Source: UBA6115 sp050953005
GTDB taxonomy: Bacteria > Bacillota > Clostridia > Christensenellales > Aristaeellaceae
DNA: 64,000 nucleotides
Assembly (NCBI GenBank): GCA_050953005.1
Contig: JBMNLV010000013.1
Location: 1-64,000 of the forward strand
Reading direction: 5' to 3'
Part shown: piece after piece, positions 1 to 8,687 of the stretch
How positions within the stretch are numbered: the stretch's first letter is position 1
Layout of the letters: each line of letters opens with the position of its first letter
Made by a program: the position numbers and the translations under genes
The notes under the pieces: generated by a model
The model's database searches: none
Told to the model about the DNA's origin: nothing
The model's input: the letters and a program-made list of their open reading frames with translations, nothing else

Positions 1-43
1 GCTTTGGATGCCTTTGGATGCAATAAAGCTTTATATCAGTATT
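1..43 (+). repeat. Repeat family B, right-end fragment
   Basis: The first 43 bases match the right end of a ~160-bp repeat seen more fully at 63525-63684 and 48300-48456. The shared core is GATGCAATAAAGCTTTA followed by ATCAGTAT. GGATG occurs twice (6-10 and 16-20), suggesting a small duplication. The rest of the element lies left of the window. Confidence 0.75.
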
Positions 44-78
44 AACTCAAACAAACGAACAGATCTTAAACAACCAAG

Positions 79-99
79 GGGGCGGCCGGCGGCCGCCCC
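79..99. terminator. GC-rich hairpin between genes
   Basis: GGGGCGGCC (79-87) and GGCCGCCCC (91-99) are perfect inverted repeats around a 3-base loop. There is no T-tract on either side, so this is a strong hairpin but not a classical intrinsic terminator. It may end a transcript entering from the left. Bases 100-254 show no gene or other recognisable feature. Confidence 0.4.
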
Positions 100-254
100 T
101 GTCTCATGGCGTGAAGCAGCATGGCTCACGGGATTCCAAGTGGGTTCCGATGCATCAGGAAGCTTTGGCTGCCTGATATTATTCTATCATCCATAACGTG
201 TCGTGGACACCCACATGGTTTTTTACAACGGCATCGCCCGATTGCCTGGCCTTT

Positions 255-411
255 TATACTGAACTCAATCATAAACGCCTTGATGGGGCGGTCTTTTCGC
301 GGCTGCGCGTTGCCCTTTTCATTCGGCGCAGGCCACGGCTGCGTTTCATTCTTTCGGCTTGGCGCAGCCATCAAAAATCCTTGCCCCTCAGTGCGTTTAC
401 TCATTCATATT
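255..411 (+). repeat. Repeat family A, copy 1
   Basis: This ~157-bp element matches 27999-28154 and 35358-35517. Its left end reads ATACTGAAC TCAATCATAAACG. The right end, GCGTTTACTCATTC, is its imperfect inverted complement, as expected of a small non-autonomous element with terminal inverted repeats. The final GTTCAGTAT seen in the other copies is missing here. The right edge coincides with the stop codon of the neighbouring leucine-rich-repeat gene. Confidence 0.8.
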
Positions 412-2656
412 AATTGCCCAGGAGAACAACAAAGGGGATGTTGTTTTCCGTTGCGTAGCGGTGGGCCGCGCTGTCCGGGCAGGCATAGATGGTAACGGGC
501 GTGCCCTCAAACACGCTGTGCCCAAAGCTGCTGACACTTTCCGGGATGGTAATGGAAGTCAGGCTGGCGCAATTGGCAAATGCAGCAAACTCAATGTTTG
601 TGACGCTGTCCGGAATAGTAATTGAAGTCAGGTTGGAGCATAATCTAAACGTCTCATACCTTATGCTGCTCACGTTCAAAGGGATGGAAAAGGAAGTCAG
701 GCTGCTGCAACTGGAGAACGCCCTATACCCAATGCTTGTAACGCTGTCCGGGATATTGACGGAAGCCAAGTTAGTGCAATAAGAAAACGCAGCTTCCCCA
801 ATACTGTTGACGCTGTCCGGGATATTGATGGAAGTCAGGCTGCCGCAATAAGAAAACATAGATTCTCCAATGCTATTGACACTATCCGGGATATTGATGG
901 ACGACAGGCTTTCGCATGAGAAAAAAGCCCCCCTCCCAATGCTGTTGACGCTGAGCGGGATATTGATGGAAATCAAGCTTTTGCAATGGGCAAACGCACC
1001 CTCCCCAATGCTGATGACACCATCTGGAATGGAGACGGAAGCCAGGCTGCTGCAATACATGAACGCCGCCTTCCCGATGCTTGTGACGCCATTTGGAATG
1101 GAGACGGAAGTCAGGTTGTTGCAATACCTGAATGTTGCCTCTCCGATACTCATAACGCTGTTAGGGATGATGACCGAAGACAAGCCGAAGCAACATGAAA
1201 ACGCGTACTCTCCAATGCCAGTGACGCTCTCCGGGATTATGACGGCGCTCAGGCCGCTGCAATCCTCAAAGGCTCCTACCCCAATGCGTGTGACCGCTAC
1301 TCCTTGTACTGTATCAGGGATGGTGATGGCGCCGGCTTGTCCGATGTAACCGGTTATGGTTGCTGCCTGATTATCTATTTTGTATTGGAGCCCCTCCGGT
1401 GTGATGCCGGCACTGGGATCCTGGGCGATGTCATTTATGGGGACAAAGGGCATGTCGCGTTGTATGGCATAGCGGTGGGCCCTGCTGTCCAGGCAGGCAT
1501 GGATGGTAACGGAAGCATCAAAAAACACGCCAATTCCAATGCTGACAACACTCTTGGGGATGGCAACGGCATCCAGGTTTTCGCAAGCGCTGAATGCCCC
1601 GTCCATAATGCTGATGACGCCGTCCGGGATAGTGACCGAAATCAGGCTCTTGCAATTCTCAAACGACATAGCTTCGATGCTTTTGACGCTACCCGCGATG
1701 GTGATATCGCTCAGGCTGACGCAATTGGAAAACGCATACTCCCCAATGCTGTTGACACCGTCTTGAATGTTGACGGATTTTAAGCTTTTGCATGAGGAAA
1801 ATGCATGCTCCCCAATTCTGTTGACGCTGCCCGGGATTGTGATGGATGTCAGACTCATACAATAACGAAACGCATACTCCTCAATACAATTAACGCTGTC
1901 CGGGATTGTAATGGACGTCAGACTGTCGCAACCTTCAAATGCATGCTCCCCAATACTATTGACGCTGTCCGGGATTGTAATGGACGTCAGACTTCTGCAT
2001 GAGAAAAACGCACGCTCTCCAATACTATTGACGCTGCCCGGGATGCTGATTGAAACCAGACTACTGCAACTGGCAAATACAGAACGATTAATAATAGTGA
2101 TATTGCTTGGGATAGCAATAGTTTTCAGACTGCTGCAATTGTAAAACGCGATCTCCCCGATGTACACAACACCGTTCGGGATAGTGATGGTTTCAATGTT
2201 TTTGCAATGGGCAAACGCACCCTCCCCAATGCTATTGACGCTGTCCGGGATTCTGAGGGCTGTCAGGCTGATGCAATAGTAAAACGCACGATTCCCGATG
2301 CTTTTAACCGTATCCGGGATGGTGATGCCTGTCATGCTTTCGCAACCGTCAAACGCGCTATTCCCGATGCTCTTGACACCGGTAGGGATGGTGATGAATT
2401 TCAGCAAGCGGTGTCTGAAAAACGCCTCATCACCTATGCTGGTGACCGGCACGTTTTGCACGGTTCCCGGGATGGTGATTTCCGTGGCGCGACCCTCGTA
2501 TCCTGTAATGCTGGCTTCCGAGCCGGCGATCTCGTATTTGAACCCGTCCGGCGTGGTGCCGGTGACGGGCTCGGCCAGGCCGGGCAGGGAGGGCAGCAGC
2601 AGGATCAGGCAGAGCAGGGCCAGGCCGGCCGGCAAGAGTGCGCGTGTCTTTTTCAT
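410..2656 (-). CDS. Secreted BspA-like leucine-rich-repeat protein, no dockerin
   Basis: The 748-residue protein starts at an ATG 8 bases after AGGAAG and has a signal peptide (MKKTRALLPAG, then a long leucine-rich core ending GLAEP). The rest is about 25 repeats of ~23 residues of the type IPDSVNSIGEHAFEGC, typical of LRR_5/BspA surface proteins. They form two arrays separated by a spacer around residues 370-420. Such proteins bind host or matrix ligands, or other proteins, outside the cell. The downstream paralogue (2733-4184) is closely similar at the N-terminus but ends in a dockerin. This protein stops just where the dockerin linker should begin, at the edge of repeat family A, so it looks truncated. 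The exact ligand is unknown. Confidence 0.85.
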   Translation of the reverse strand: MKKTRALLPAGLALLCLILLLPSLPGLAEPVTGTTPDGFKYEIAGSEASITGYEGRATEITIPGTVQNVPVTSIGDEAFFRHRLLKFITIPTGVKSIGNSAFDGCESMTGITIPDTVKSIGNRAFYYCISLTALRIPDSVNSIGEGAFAHCKNIETITIPNGVVYIGEIAFYNCSSLKTIAIPSNITIINRSVFASCSSLVSISIPGSVNSIGERAFFSCRSLTSITIPDSVNSIGEHAFEGCDSLTSITIPDSVNCIEEYAFRYCMSLTSITIPGSVNRIGEHAFSSCKSLKSVNIQDGVNSIGEYAFSNCVSLSDITIAGSVKSIEAMSFENCKSLISVTIPDGVISIMDGAFSACENLDAVAIPKSVVSIGIGVFFDASVTIHACLDSRAHRYAIQRDMPFVPINDIAQDPSAGITPEGLQYKIDNQAATITGYIGQAGAITIPDTVQGVAVTRIGVGAFEDCSGLSAVIIPESVTGIGEYAFSCCFGLSSVIIPNSVMSIGEATFRYCNNLTSVSIPNGVTSIGKAAFMYCSSLASVSIPDGVISIGEGAFAHCKSLISINIPLSVNSIGRGAFFSCESLSSINIPDSVNSIGESMFSYCGSLTSINIPDSVNSIGEAAFSYCTNLASVNIPDSVTSIGYRAFSSCSSLTSFSIPLNVSSIRYETFRLCSNLTSITIPDSVTNIEFAAFANCASLTSITIPESVSSFGHSVFEGTPVTIYACPDSAAHRYATENNIPFVVLLGN

Positions 2657-2690
2657 GGGTGTTTCTTCCTTATTCTTTATGCTGTATGAT

Positions 2691-2719
2691 AAAAACGGCA
2701 TGGCGTTTCCGGCATGCCG
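2691..2719 (-). terminator. Intrinsic terminator after the LRR-dockerin gene
   Basis: On the minus strand, a 10-bp stem with one mismatch (2710-2719 with 2696-2705) and a GAAA loop is followed by TTTTT. It lies between the stop of the LRR-dockerin gene and the start of the next LRR gene. It is a near copy of the hairpin at 4219-4247. Confidence 0.75.
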
Positions 2720-2732
2720 CGAAGGATACTGC

Positions 2733-4184
2733 TTAATCGCTCACAATCCTGTTGATGATCCAGACCAGGTCGCGGATATCCACATTGCCGTCGCCGTTGG
2801 CGTCAGCGTTTTGCATGGAGTCGCAGGTCGTGCCGGAGACGATAAAGTTGATGATGCTGACCAGGTCGCGGATATCGACAGATTTGTCGTTATTGGCGTC
2901 GCCGGGCAGCGTGGCGCCTCCCCCGCCGCCGTCGTCCAGGGCGACAAAGGGGGTGTTGTTCGCTGTGGCGTATATGTGGGCTTCACTGTCCCGATATCCA
3001 TAGATGGTGACGGGGGTGCCCTTGAATACGTCAGCGCCCATGATTTTAACGCCGGCCTTGAGGGTGATGGCGGACAGGTTGCTGCAGCCGGCAAACGCGC
3101 GATCCCCGATGCTTCTGACGCTGTCCGGGATGGCGACGGAGGTCAGGCCGGTGTGATTCAAAAAGGTATCCAAGCCGATACCGGTGACCGTCGCGTCTCC
3201 CACCCTGTCCGGGATGGTGACGGCTGCGGCAGCGCCGGTATACCCGGTCAGGATGGCCTCATCGCCGTTGATCATATACTCGAACCCGTCGGGCATAACG
3301 ATGCCGATGGCGGAAAAGGGGATGTGGTTCGCTTCGGCGTATTGGTGGGCTTTGCTGTGCGTGTAGCCGCTGATGATGACGTTGGGGGAGTTCGCGAACA
3401 CATTGTCCCTCATGTAGGCGACGCCGGGCAGGATGGTGACCGAGGTCAGGCTGCTGCAACCGGCAAACGCATTTACCCCAATGCTGGTGACGTTTTTGGG
3501 GATGAAGACGGTTTTCAGGCTGGCGCAGCCGCTAAATGCGGCAAATCCAATTACGGTCACGCCGGGGGGGATGGTGATGGAGGCCAGGCTGGTACATCCC
3601 ATAAATGTCCTTGCCTGAATTTCTGTGATTTTGTTCGAGAGATAGATGTTTTTCAGGCCGGTGCAGCCGGAGAAAGCATCATACCCGATGTTGTGGACGC
3701 TGTGCGGAATGGCGATGTATGTCAGGCTTCTGCATTTTTGAAACGCGTAGTTACCAATGCTATTGACACTGTCCGGGATTCTGAGGGCTGTCAGGCTGAT
3801 GCAATAGTAAAACGCATGATTCCCGATGCTTTTAACCGTATCCGGGATGGTGATGCCTGTCATGCTTTCGCAACTGTCAAACGCGCTATTCCCGATGCTC
3901 TTGACACCGGTAGGGATGGTGATGAATTTCAGTGAGCGGCGTCTGAAAAACGCCTTATCACCTATGCTGGTGACCGGCACGTTTTGCACGGTTCCCGGGA
4001 TGGTGATCTCCATGTCGTAGCCCTCGTACCCGGTGATGGCGGCTTCCGAGCCGTTGATCTCGTATTTGAACCCGTCCGGCGTGGTGCCGGTGACGGGCTC
4101 GGCCAGGCCGGGCAGGGAGGGCAGCAGCAGGATCAGGCAGAGCAGGGCCAGGCCAGCCGGCAAGCGTGCGCGTGTCTTTTTCAT
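2733..4184 (-). CDS. Secreted BspA-like LRR protein with C-terminal dockerin
   Basis: A 483-residue protein. The ATG at 4184 follows AAGGAGGAA. The signal peptide is almost identical to that of the neighbouring LRR protein. Residues ~50-410 carry about 14 BspA-type repeats in two blocks. A glycine run (DDGGGGG) leads into a type I dockerin over the last ~60 residues. The dockerin has two calcium-binding segments, DANNDKSVDIRDL and DANGDGNVDIRDL, each with Asp/Asn at positions 1, 3, 5 and 12 and followed by an isoleucine-rich helix. Dockerins dock on cohesin domains of scaffoldins, so this protein is probably delivered to a cell-surface or extracellular complex. No cohesin is encoded in the window. 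Confidence 0.88.
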   Translation of the reverse strand: MKKTRARLPAGLALLCLILLLPSLPGLAEPVTGTTPDGFKYEINGSEAAITGYEGYDMEITIPGTVQNVPVTSIGDKAFFRRRSLKFITIPTGVKSIGNSAFDSCESMTGITIPDTVKSIGNHAFYYCISLTALRIPDSVNSIGNYAFQKCRSLTYIAIPHSVHNIGYDAFSGCTGLKNIYLSNKITEIQARTFMGCTSLASITIPPGVTVIGFAAFSGCASLKTVFIPKNVTSIGVNAFAGCSSLTSVTILPGVAYMRDNVFANSPNVIISGYTHSKAHQYAEANHIPFSAIGIVMPDGFEYMINGDEAILTGYTGAAAAVTIPDRVGDATVTGIGLDTFLNHTGLTSVAIPDSVRSIGDRAFAGCSNLSAITLKAGVKIMGADVFKGTPVTIYGYRDSEAHIYATANNTPFVALDDGGGGGATLPGDANNDKSVDIRDLVSIINFIVSGTTCDSMQNADANGDGNVDIRDLVWIINRIVSD

Positions 4185-4218
4185 GGGTGTTTCCTCCTTC
4201 TTCTTCATGCTGTATGAC

Positions 4219-4247
4219 AAAAACGGCATGCCGTTTCCGGCATGCCG
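4219..4247 (-). terminator. Intrinsic terminator after the Ig-dockerin gene
   Basis: CGGCATGCCG occurs at 4238-4247 and again at 4224-4233, separated by a GAAA loop (minus strand). Because the decamer is its own reverse complement the two arms pair perfectly. TTTTT follows. It separates the Ig-dockerin gene from the LRR-dockerin gene, so the three secreted-protein genes are probably mostly separate units. Confidence 0.85.
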
Positions 4248-4260
4248 CAAAGGATACTGC

Positions 4261-6624
4261 TTAATCGCTCACAATCCTGTTGATGATCCAGACCAGGTCG
4301 CGGATATCCACATAGCCGTCGCCGTTGGCGTCAGCGTTGGTCATGCTCAGGCTTTGCCTGCCGGAGACGATGAAGTTGATGATGCTGACCAGGTCGCGGA
4401 TATCCACGGCGCTGTCGCCGTTGGCGTCGCCGGGCAGGTCCGGCACAGGCGGCAGGACATTGAAGCGGCCGGTTCTCCAGTGGGACACGACGCCCGCCGC
4501 GTCGGTTACTGACAGCTCAAACTGGCCGCTGACTGCCGGGGACACGGTCAGGGTGGAGGAGGTGCCGGAGGGGTTGCGGGTGAGCAGGCCGTAGCCTTCG
4601 TCCTTGTCAAACAATACCCAGGCTGCCTTGCAGGTGAAGGGCTGTACGCCGCCTGTGATTGTCCAGCTTGCGGTGATGTCCTGGCCTACGGCCACGTCCT
4701 GCCTGTTTAGCGAGCAGGTGACCCGGGGATACGTATGGGGCGGGGCGCCGGTGATGGTGAAGGCGCTCTTCTTGATGACCTCCCGGCCCAGGGCGTCCCT
4801 GACGTTCAGCGCCAGGACGCCGCGTCTGCCGGCATTCACCTTCAGGCTGGAGGTTTTGTTCCCGGTCACGCCGTCCAGGTGCAATTCATGGTCCGGGTCG
4901 CCTTCGTCAATGATCCAGTAGACATCGTTCACCGTGTAGGGCGCCTGGCCGCCGGCAATGGTCCAGCTGCCTGTCACGGTCTGGCCGGCGGCCGCGACGG
5001 TCTTGTCCAGGTTCAGGTTAACCTGCAGCGGGCTGACGTCGCCTGCAACCGTGAAATCCAGGCATGTGCGGGCAACAACGGTGGACGGATCCTCGGTCTT
5101 TGACACGTCGATGGTGACAAAGCCCTCCCCTTCCTGGGCAGGCGTGAAGGTGGAGCTCACAGCCCCTTCCCCGGCAAGCTTCTGGGATTTTCGGATCATG
5201 TCCTGCTGGTACCATCTGATCATATAAGTATAGTTAACCACCACTGGAGTTGGCTTGGGCTGCACGGTAAGCGTCAGAGGCTTGCCCACCTCGACGGTAG
5301 TTTCGGACAGGGAGAAAGTAAAGCGGTTGTTTTTGACGGGCACCCGCTCAGAGACAAAGGTCTCATACCAGCCGTCCGCGTCATAAACTATTAGCTGCAG
5401 CTGATAATACGCCGAGCTGGCTTTGGCGAAGACGGCGTACTCCCCGGAGGCATTGGGGTAGAGGAAAGAAGTTTGGTTGTCATCGTCAAAGTAAACGGAG
5501 ACAGACCGGTAGGGCTGCCGGCCCCCGGTGATGGTCCAGGTCGCAGTGAGCTTGTCCCCGGGGTACAGGTAATTGTGGCTCAGCTGAATGTTGCACGCAA
5601 GGGGCGCCACCTGGGGCGTGCCTGAGATATTGAACCACGCTTCATCAAAGGCATAGTTGCCGGTGGCATCCTCCACACTGATATAAATACGGCAGGAGGC
5701 GCCGATCACGGGCGTAAACACCGGGTTGTCCGCGTCCAGAGAAAGCTGGTGCACGATTTTGCCCTGCGCGTCGGGCTCCTCGTAGTAGGTAATCTGGACG
5801 AACTTGAGGGTATAGGGCGCCACGCCGTTTTGCCCTGTCCAGAGGACGCGCGCGGGCTGGCCGTGGGTGAGGGTGGCCGGCTGCAGGCTGATGTCCGCGC
5901 TGAAGGGCTCCTCCGCGCCGGTGATGGTGAACCATGACGAGCGGTAATAGATCCTCTCGTGGGTCGCTTCATTGTCCATCACCAGCACAAAGCAGGCGCT
6001 GACGCCGTGGGACGGCGTAAAGCTGATGATGCCCTCGCCGGTGAAGGGATAATTTTTTAAGGTGACCTTTCCGCGTGCGTCTTTGACCAGGGCGGTGGAC
6101 ACGGTGTAGCCGCTCGTGCCGTCTGTTAAGGTATAGGTGGCGGTGATGGTTTCTCCCCTGGCGACAGAGGTTTTGTCCAGCTTGAAGGTGCATCCCGGCG
6201 CCGAAGTATCCCCTTGTCCGGGAACGATGGTGAAGTAGGCCGACTGGGCGTACGCGTTTACCCACTCGCCGTCGCTGTCGCGGTAGGTAGCCTGCAGCTT
6301 CAGCTGCCCCTTGACGCCCGGGCGGACCTCCAAAGAGATGGTATAGCTGTTGTCGCTGTTTTTGGTTTTGGTGCAGTTATATTCGTTCCAGACCATTTCA
6401 TTGCCGTATTGGTCTGTGATGACCTGTTTGACAACCAGGTAAGTGATTTCCAGATTTTCCGACAGAGCAACGCGGCTGGAAATGGTGCCGCCGTCTGCCA
6501 CGGTGGTTTGATTCAGCTCCACGCTCAGGACAGGGGCGGCGGCAGCCGGCATGACCGCGGACATCAGCAGCAGGGCGCACAGGCACATTATCAGGATATA
6601 GGGGGTAGTGCGATGCGTTTTCAT
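4261..6624 (-). CDS. Secreted protein with seven Ig-like modules and C-terminal dockerin
   Basis: The ATG at 6624 follows GGAGGA and gives 787 residues with a signal peptide (MKTHRTTPYILIM..., cut near AAAAP). About seven modules of ~95 residues follow. Each begins LxxTxVxxG and contains TATWTITGG(x)PY, a bacterial Ig-like/beta-sandwich pattern. Good examples sit near residues 290, 390, 570 and 670. The last ~58 residues are a type I dockerin (DANGDSAVDIRDL and DANGDGYVDIRDL) nearly identical to that of the downstream LRR protein, which suggests they dock on the same cohesin. No catalytic domain is visible, so a structural or adhesive role is inferred. A consensus-like promoter lies at 6708-6735. 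Confidence 0.85.
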   Translation of the reverse strand: MKTHRTTPYILIMCLCALLLMSAVMPAAAAPVLSVELNQTTVADGGTISSRVALSENLEITYLVVKQVITDQYGNEMVWNEYNCTKTKNSDNSYTISLEVRPGVKGQLKLQATYRDSDGEWVNAYAQSAYFTIVPGQGDTSAPGCTFKLDKTSVARGETITATYTLTDGTSGYTVSTALVKDARGKVTLKNYPFTGEGIISFTPSHGVSACFVLVMDNEATHERIYYRSSWFTITGAEEPFSADISLQPATLTHGQPARVLWTGQNGVAPYTLKFVQITYYEEPDAQGKIVHQLSLDADNPVFTPVIGASCRIYISVEDATGNYAFDEAWFNISGTPQVAPLACNIQLSHNYLYPGDKLTATWTITGGRQPYRSVSVYFDDDNQTSFLYPNASGEYAVFAKASSAYYQLQLIVYDADGWYETFVSERVPVKNNRFTFSLSETTVEVGKPLTLTVQPKPTPVVVNYTYMIRWYQQDMIRKSQKLAGEGAVSSTFTPAQEGEGFVTIDVSKTEDPSTVVARTCLDFTVAGDVSPLQVNLNLDKTVAAAGQTVTGSWTIAGGQAPYTVNDVYWIIDEGDPDHELHLDGVTGNKTSSLKVNAGRRGVLALNVRDALGREVIKKSAFTITGAPPHTYPRVTCSLNRQDVAVGQDITASWTITGGVQPFTCKAAWVLFDKDEGYGLLTRNPSGTSSTLTVSPAVSGQFELSVTDAAGVVSHWRTGRFNVLPPVPDLPGDANGDSAVDIRDLVSIINFIVSGRQSLSMTNADANGDGYVDIRDLVWIINRIVSD

Positions 6625-6676
6625 GGCAGATTCCTCCGTATATTCATTTCGGGACATTTGGGTCTCCTTGTGAATA

Positions 6677-6692
6677 CAGCGTTTTCGCTGTA
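6677..6692. other. Inverted repeat in the leader of the Ig-dockerin gene
   Basis: ACAGCG-TTTT-CGCTGT forms a perfect 6-bp stem just downstream of the predicted promoter and about 50 bases upstream of the start codon. It could be an mRNA-stabilising hairpin or an operator half-site pair. Confidence 0.45.
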
Positions 6693-6707
6693 AAAGGATA
6701 CAATTAC

Positions 6708-6735
6708 AGTGTACCGGATTTGCGGGAGATGTCAA
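6708..6735 (-). promoter_or_regulatory. Sigma-A promoter of the Ig-dockerin gene
   Basis: Minus strand: TTGACA (6730-6735), 16-base spacer, TACACT (6708-6713). It lies about 85 bases upstream of the start codon at 6624. Confidence 0.6.
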
Positions 6736-6843
6736 GATTGCGCCGGGCAGGCCGGCGTGGGCGCGTTGCGGGGCGTGGAAATTGAACAAATACGTGAAAG
6801 CCGCCGGGGCTATCCGCGGCGGATGAAAGCTTTATATATCCTC

Positions 6844-8307
6844 TTAGGACCTCGGGTAAAGAGTCCCGTCCAGGCGCTCCAGGACATTGCTGACGCCTTG
6901 CTCTACGCGCTGAGCGATGGTTTCGCTGAGCTGTTCCGCGCGCCGGGTGATGTTTTCGCTGAACTGCTCTGAACGCCGGCCGATGGCTTCGCTGAGTTGC
7001 TGTGAGCGGTTCGCGATTCTGTCAACAAAGCTGCCGATCGCGCTGCCGTCGTCTTTTCCGTCCTGGCCGGTGCTTTCGTCCGGCTGCTGTGGCCGGGGCG
7101 CGGCATCCTCCGCGGGCTTGTCGGCGGGATCATCCTCCTGTCCCCCGGAAGACGGCTGCCGGGCCGCGCTGTTCTGCTGGAAGCCCAGGGAGATGTCCGC
7201 GTTGCTGGTGTGCGCTGACAGCACCCGCGGGCCGCCCTGGGCCTGGCGGGGCAGGCTGTTTTTGCCGTTGGAGGTGCCGGAGGTAATGGCGTATTCGTTT
7301 TGCGCGCCGGGCAGCGTTCCCCGGATAGGAGCGTTGCTGGTGCGCAGGTCGATGCGGGGGCTGTCCAGGCTCTCAAGCTGTACGCGGCCGTTGCTGCTGG
7401 CCAGTTGGATGCCGCCGGGCGCCCGGCAGTTCTGCGCCGTCAGACGGGCGTTGCTGGTCTTGGCGGTCAGGGTCTCCGCCGCCTTCAGATCATCCAGCTC
7501 CAGGCTGCCGTTGGATGTGGTCAGGCTGATGGCGCCGGCCAGCAGCCGGTGCGCGGTCAGGACGGCGTTGCTGGTACGCGCGACAAGGGCGCCCTCCCTG
7601 GTAGTGACGCGGCTCAGGGTGATCTGGCCGTTGGAGGACTCCAGCCGCGCGTCCCGGGCCTCCGTTTCCTCTATGACCATTTTGGCGTTGGAGGTTTGCG
7701 CCGTGAGGGAGCCCCACAGGGACAGGCCGCGCACGCTGATCCTGCCGTTGCTGGTGCGCAGCTCCATACCGGCGGCGATTTCCCGGGGCAGGCGCAGCGT
7801 TACCTGCTGCCTGTCCGGCCAGCTGAAGAACAGGAAAGAGACGGACCAGGGCGTGCTGAGCCTCTCCAGGCGCATCACGCCGCCCTCCAGCGTGAAGTTA
7901 TAGCGGTGCTTTTCATCCTCCGGGTGGCTGAGCGCGATGTCCGCCCGCTCCTCGCCGATGACCTCCACGCGCATGTGACGGTCGTGGATTTGTATCTGGC
8001 GGACCGTATCCGCCTTGACGCTGTAGCTGCGCATGCCGGGCGCGGCGCCGCTGCCGCCAGGCGGTGCGTTAATGTCAGGCTGCGCTTCTTTATTGCCCGC
8101 GCGCTCCTGGTGAAAGCCTTCCGCCAGCAGCCTGGCTGCGGTTTCGGGCGGTTCCAGGGCGGATACCGCCTGCTCTTCTTCCAGGCCCTCCTCAGCCATG
8201 TGGTCCTCCAGCAGGTCGTTGAAATAAGCAATGGCTTCCTCCACCTGATCAAAGCCGTCCGATTGCAGGCTCAGCCGCAGGCGGTTCAAGTATTCCTCGC
8301 GTTTCAT
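6844..8307 (-). CDS. DUF1700 (HAAS) / DUF4097 beta-helix protein
   Basis: A 487-residue protein. Residues 1-65 match the DUF1700/HAAS helical domain (KREEYLNRLRLSL and EEAIAYFNDLLEDH), usually paired with PadR regulators. Residues ~90-370 match DUF4097, a right-handed beta-helix-like region recognisable here by strictly repeated TSNG/TSNA turns about every 19-20 residues. A Pro/Gln-rich linker follows. The last ~75 residues hold four amphipathic 13-15-residue repeats (RSEQFSENITRRAEQLSETI), predicted coiled coil. No signal peptide or membrane segment is obvious. The start overlaps the padR stop by 4 bases (ATGA), so the two are translationally coupled. The family is linked to envelope-stress control, but the exact role is unknown. 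Confidence 0.82.
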   Translation of the reverse strand: MKREEYLNRLRLSLQSDGFDQVEEAIAYFNDLLEDHMAEEGLEEEQAVSALEPPETAARLLAEGFHQERAGNKEAQPDINAPPGGSGAAPGMRSYSVKADTVRQIQIHDRHMRVEVIGEERADIALSHPEDEKHRYNFTLEGGVMRLERLSTPWSVSFLFFSWPDRQQVTLRLPREIAAGMELRTSNGRISVRGLSLWGSLTAQTSNAKMVIEETEARDARLESSNGQITLSRVTTREGALVARTSNAVLTAHRLLAGAISLTTSNGSLELDDLKAAETLTAKTSNARLTAQNCRAPGGIQLASSNGRVQLESLDSPRIDLRTSNAPIRGTLPGAQNEYAITSGTSNGKNSLPRQAQGGPRVLSAHTSNADISLGFQQNSAARQPSSGGQEDDPADKPAEDAAPRPQQPDESTGQDGKDDGSAIGSFVDRIANRSQQLSEAIGRRSEQFSENITRRAEQLSETIAQRVEQGVSNVLERLDGTLYPRS

Positions 8308-8636
8308 GCTTCCTCCTCCTGATGTGATGCGTGCATCCGCTTAATGTAGGTATAGACCTTGTCCAGCGCTTCCCATTCATTTAAAAAGGCGCTCATCTGC
8401 CGGCGCCCCGACGGCGTGATACGGTAATAGCGCCGCAGCCTGCCGCCATGCTCAACTGAGTAGGTGTCCACGCTGCCGGCCTCCTGCAGGCGCTTGAGCA
8501 CCGGGTAGAGCGTTGACTCGCTCAAGGTAATCAACGCCTTTGTGTCTTTGGCCAGCTTGTAGCCGTAGGAGTCTCCGGCGCTGAGCAGCGCCAGCACGCA
8601 GGCCTCCGTCAATCCACGCTTGAGCTGCGCGTCCAT
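8304..8636 (-). CDS. PadR family transcriptional regulator
   Basis: A 110-residue winged-helix protein. The ATG at 8636 is chosen because AAGGAGGTGAT lies just upstream. LTEACVLALLSAGDSYGYKL and the wing region STLYPVLKRLQEAG...GRLRRYYRIT are PadR hallmarks, and the length is typical of the short PadR-s2 class. It heads a two-gene operon with the DUF1700/DUF4097 gene. A 16-bp perfect palindrome sits inside its own promoter, implying autorepression. The effector is unknown. Confidence 0.92.
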   Translation of the reverse strand: MDAQLKRGLTEACVLALLSAGDSYGYKLAKDTKALITLSESTLYPVLKRLQEAGSVDTYSVEHGGRLRRYYRITPSGRRQMSAFLNEWEALDKVYTYIKRMHASHQEEEA

Positions 8637-8658
8637 CCTATCACCTCCTTCGGATGAT

Positions 8659-8687
8659 ATCATACGTCACATAATATTATGTGTCAA
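8659..8687 (-). promoter_or_regulatory. padR promoter with palindromic operator
   Basis: Minus strand: TTGACA (8682-8687), 17-base spacer, TATGAT (8659-8664). The spacer holds the palindrome CACATAATATTATGTG (8668-8683), which also overlaps the edge of the -35 box. PadR dimers bind palindromes of this size, so binding here should block RNA polymerase. Confidence 0.82.

Noticed and set aside
480..2400. Possible CRISPR-like array (regular ~69-bp spacing)
   Set aside because: The periodicity is codon-in-frame LRR coding; units diverge, and there are no unique spacers or cas genes.
2298..3935. Long plus-strand open frame (545 codons) opposite the LRR genes
   Set aside because: It lies antisense to two clear secreted proteins; its length comes from the periodic repeat coding. 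No ribosome binding site or recognisable domain.
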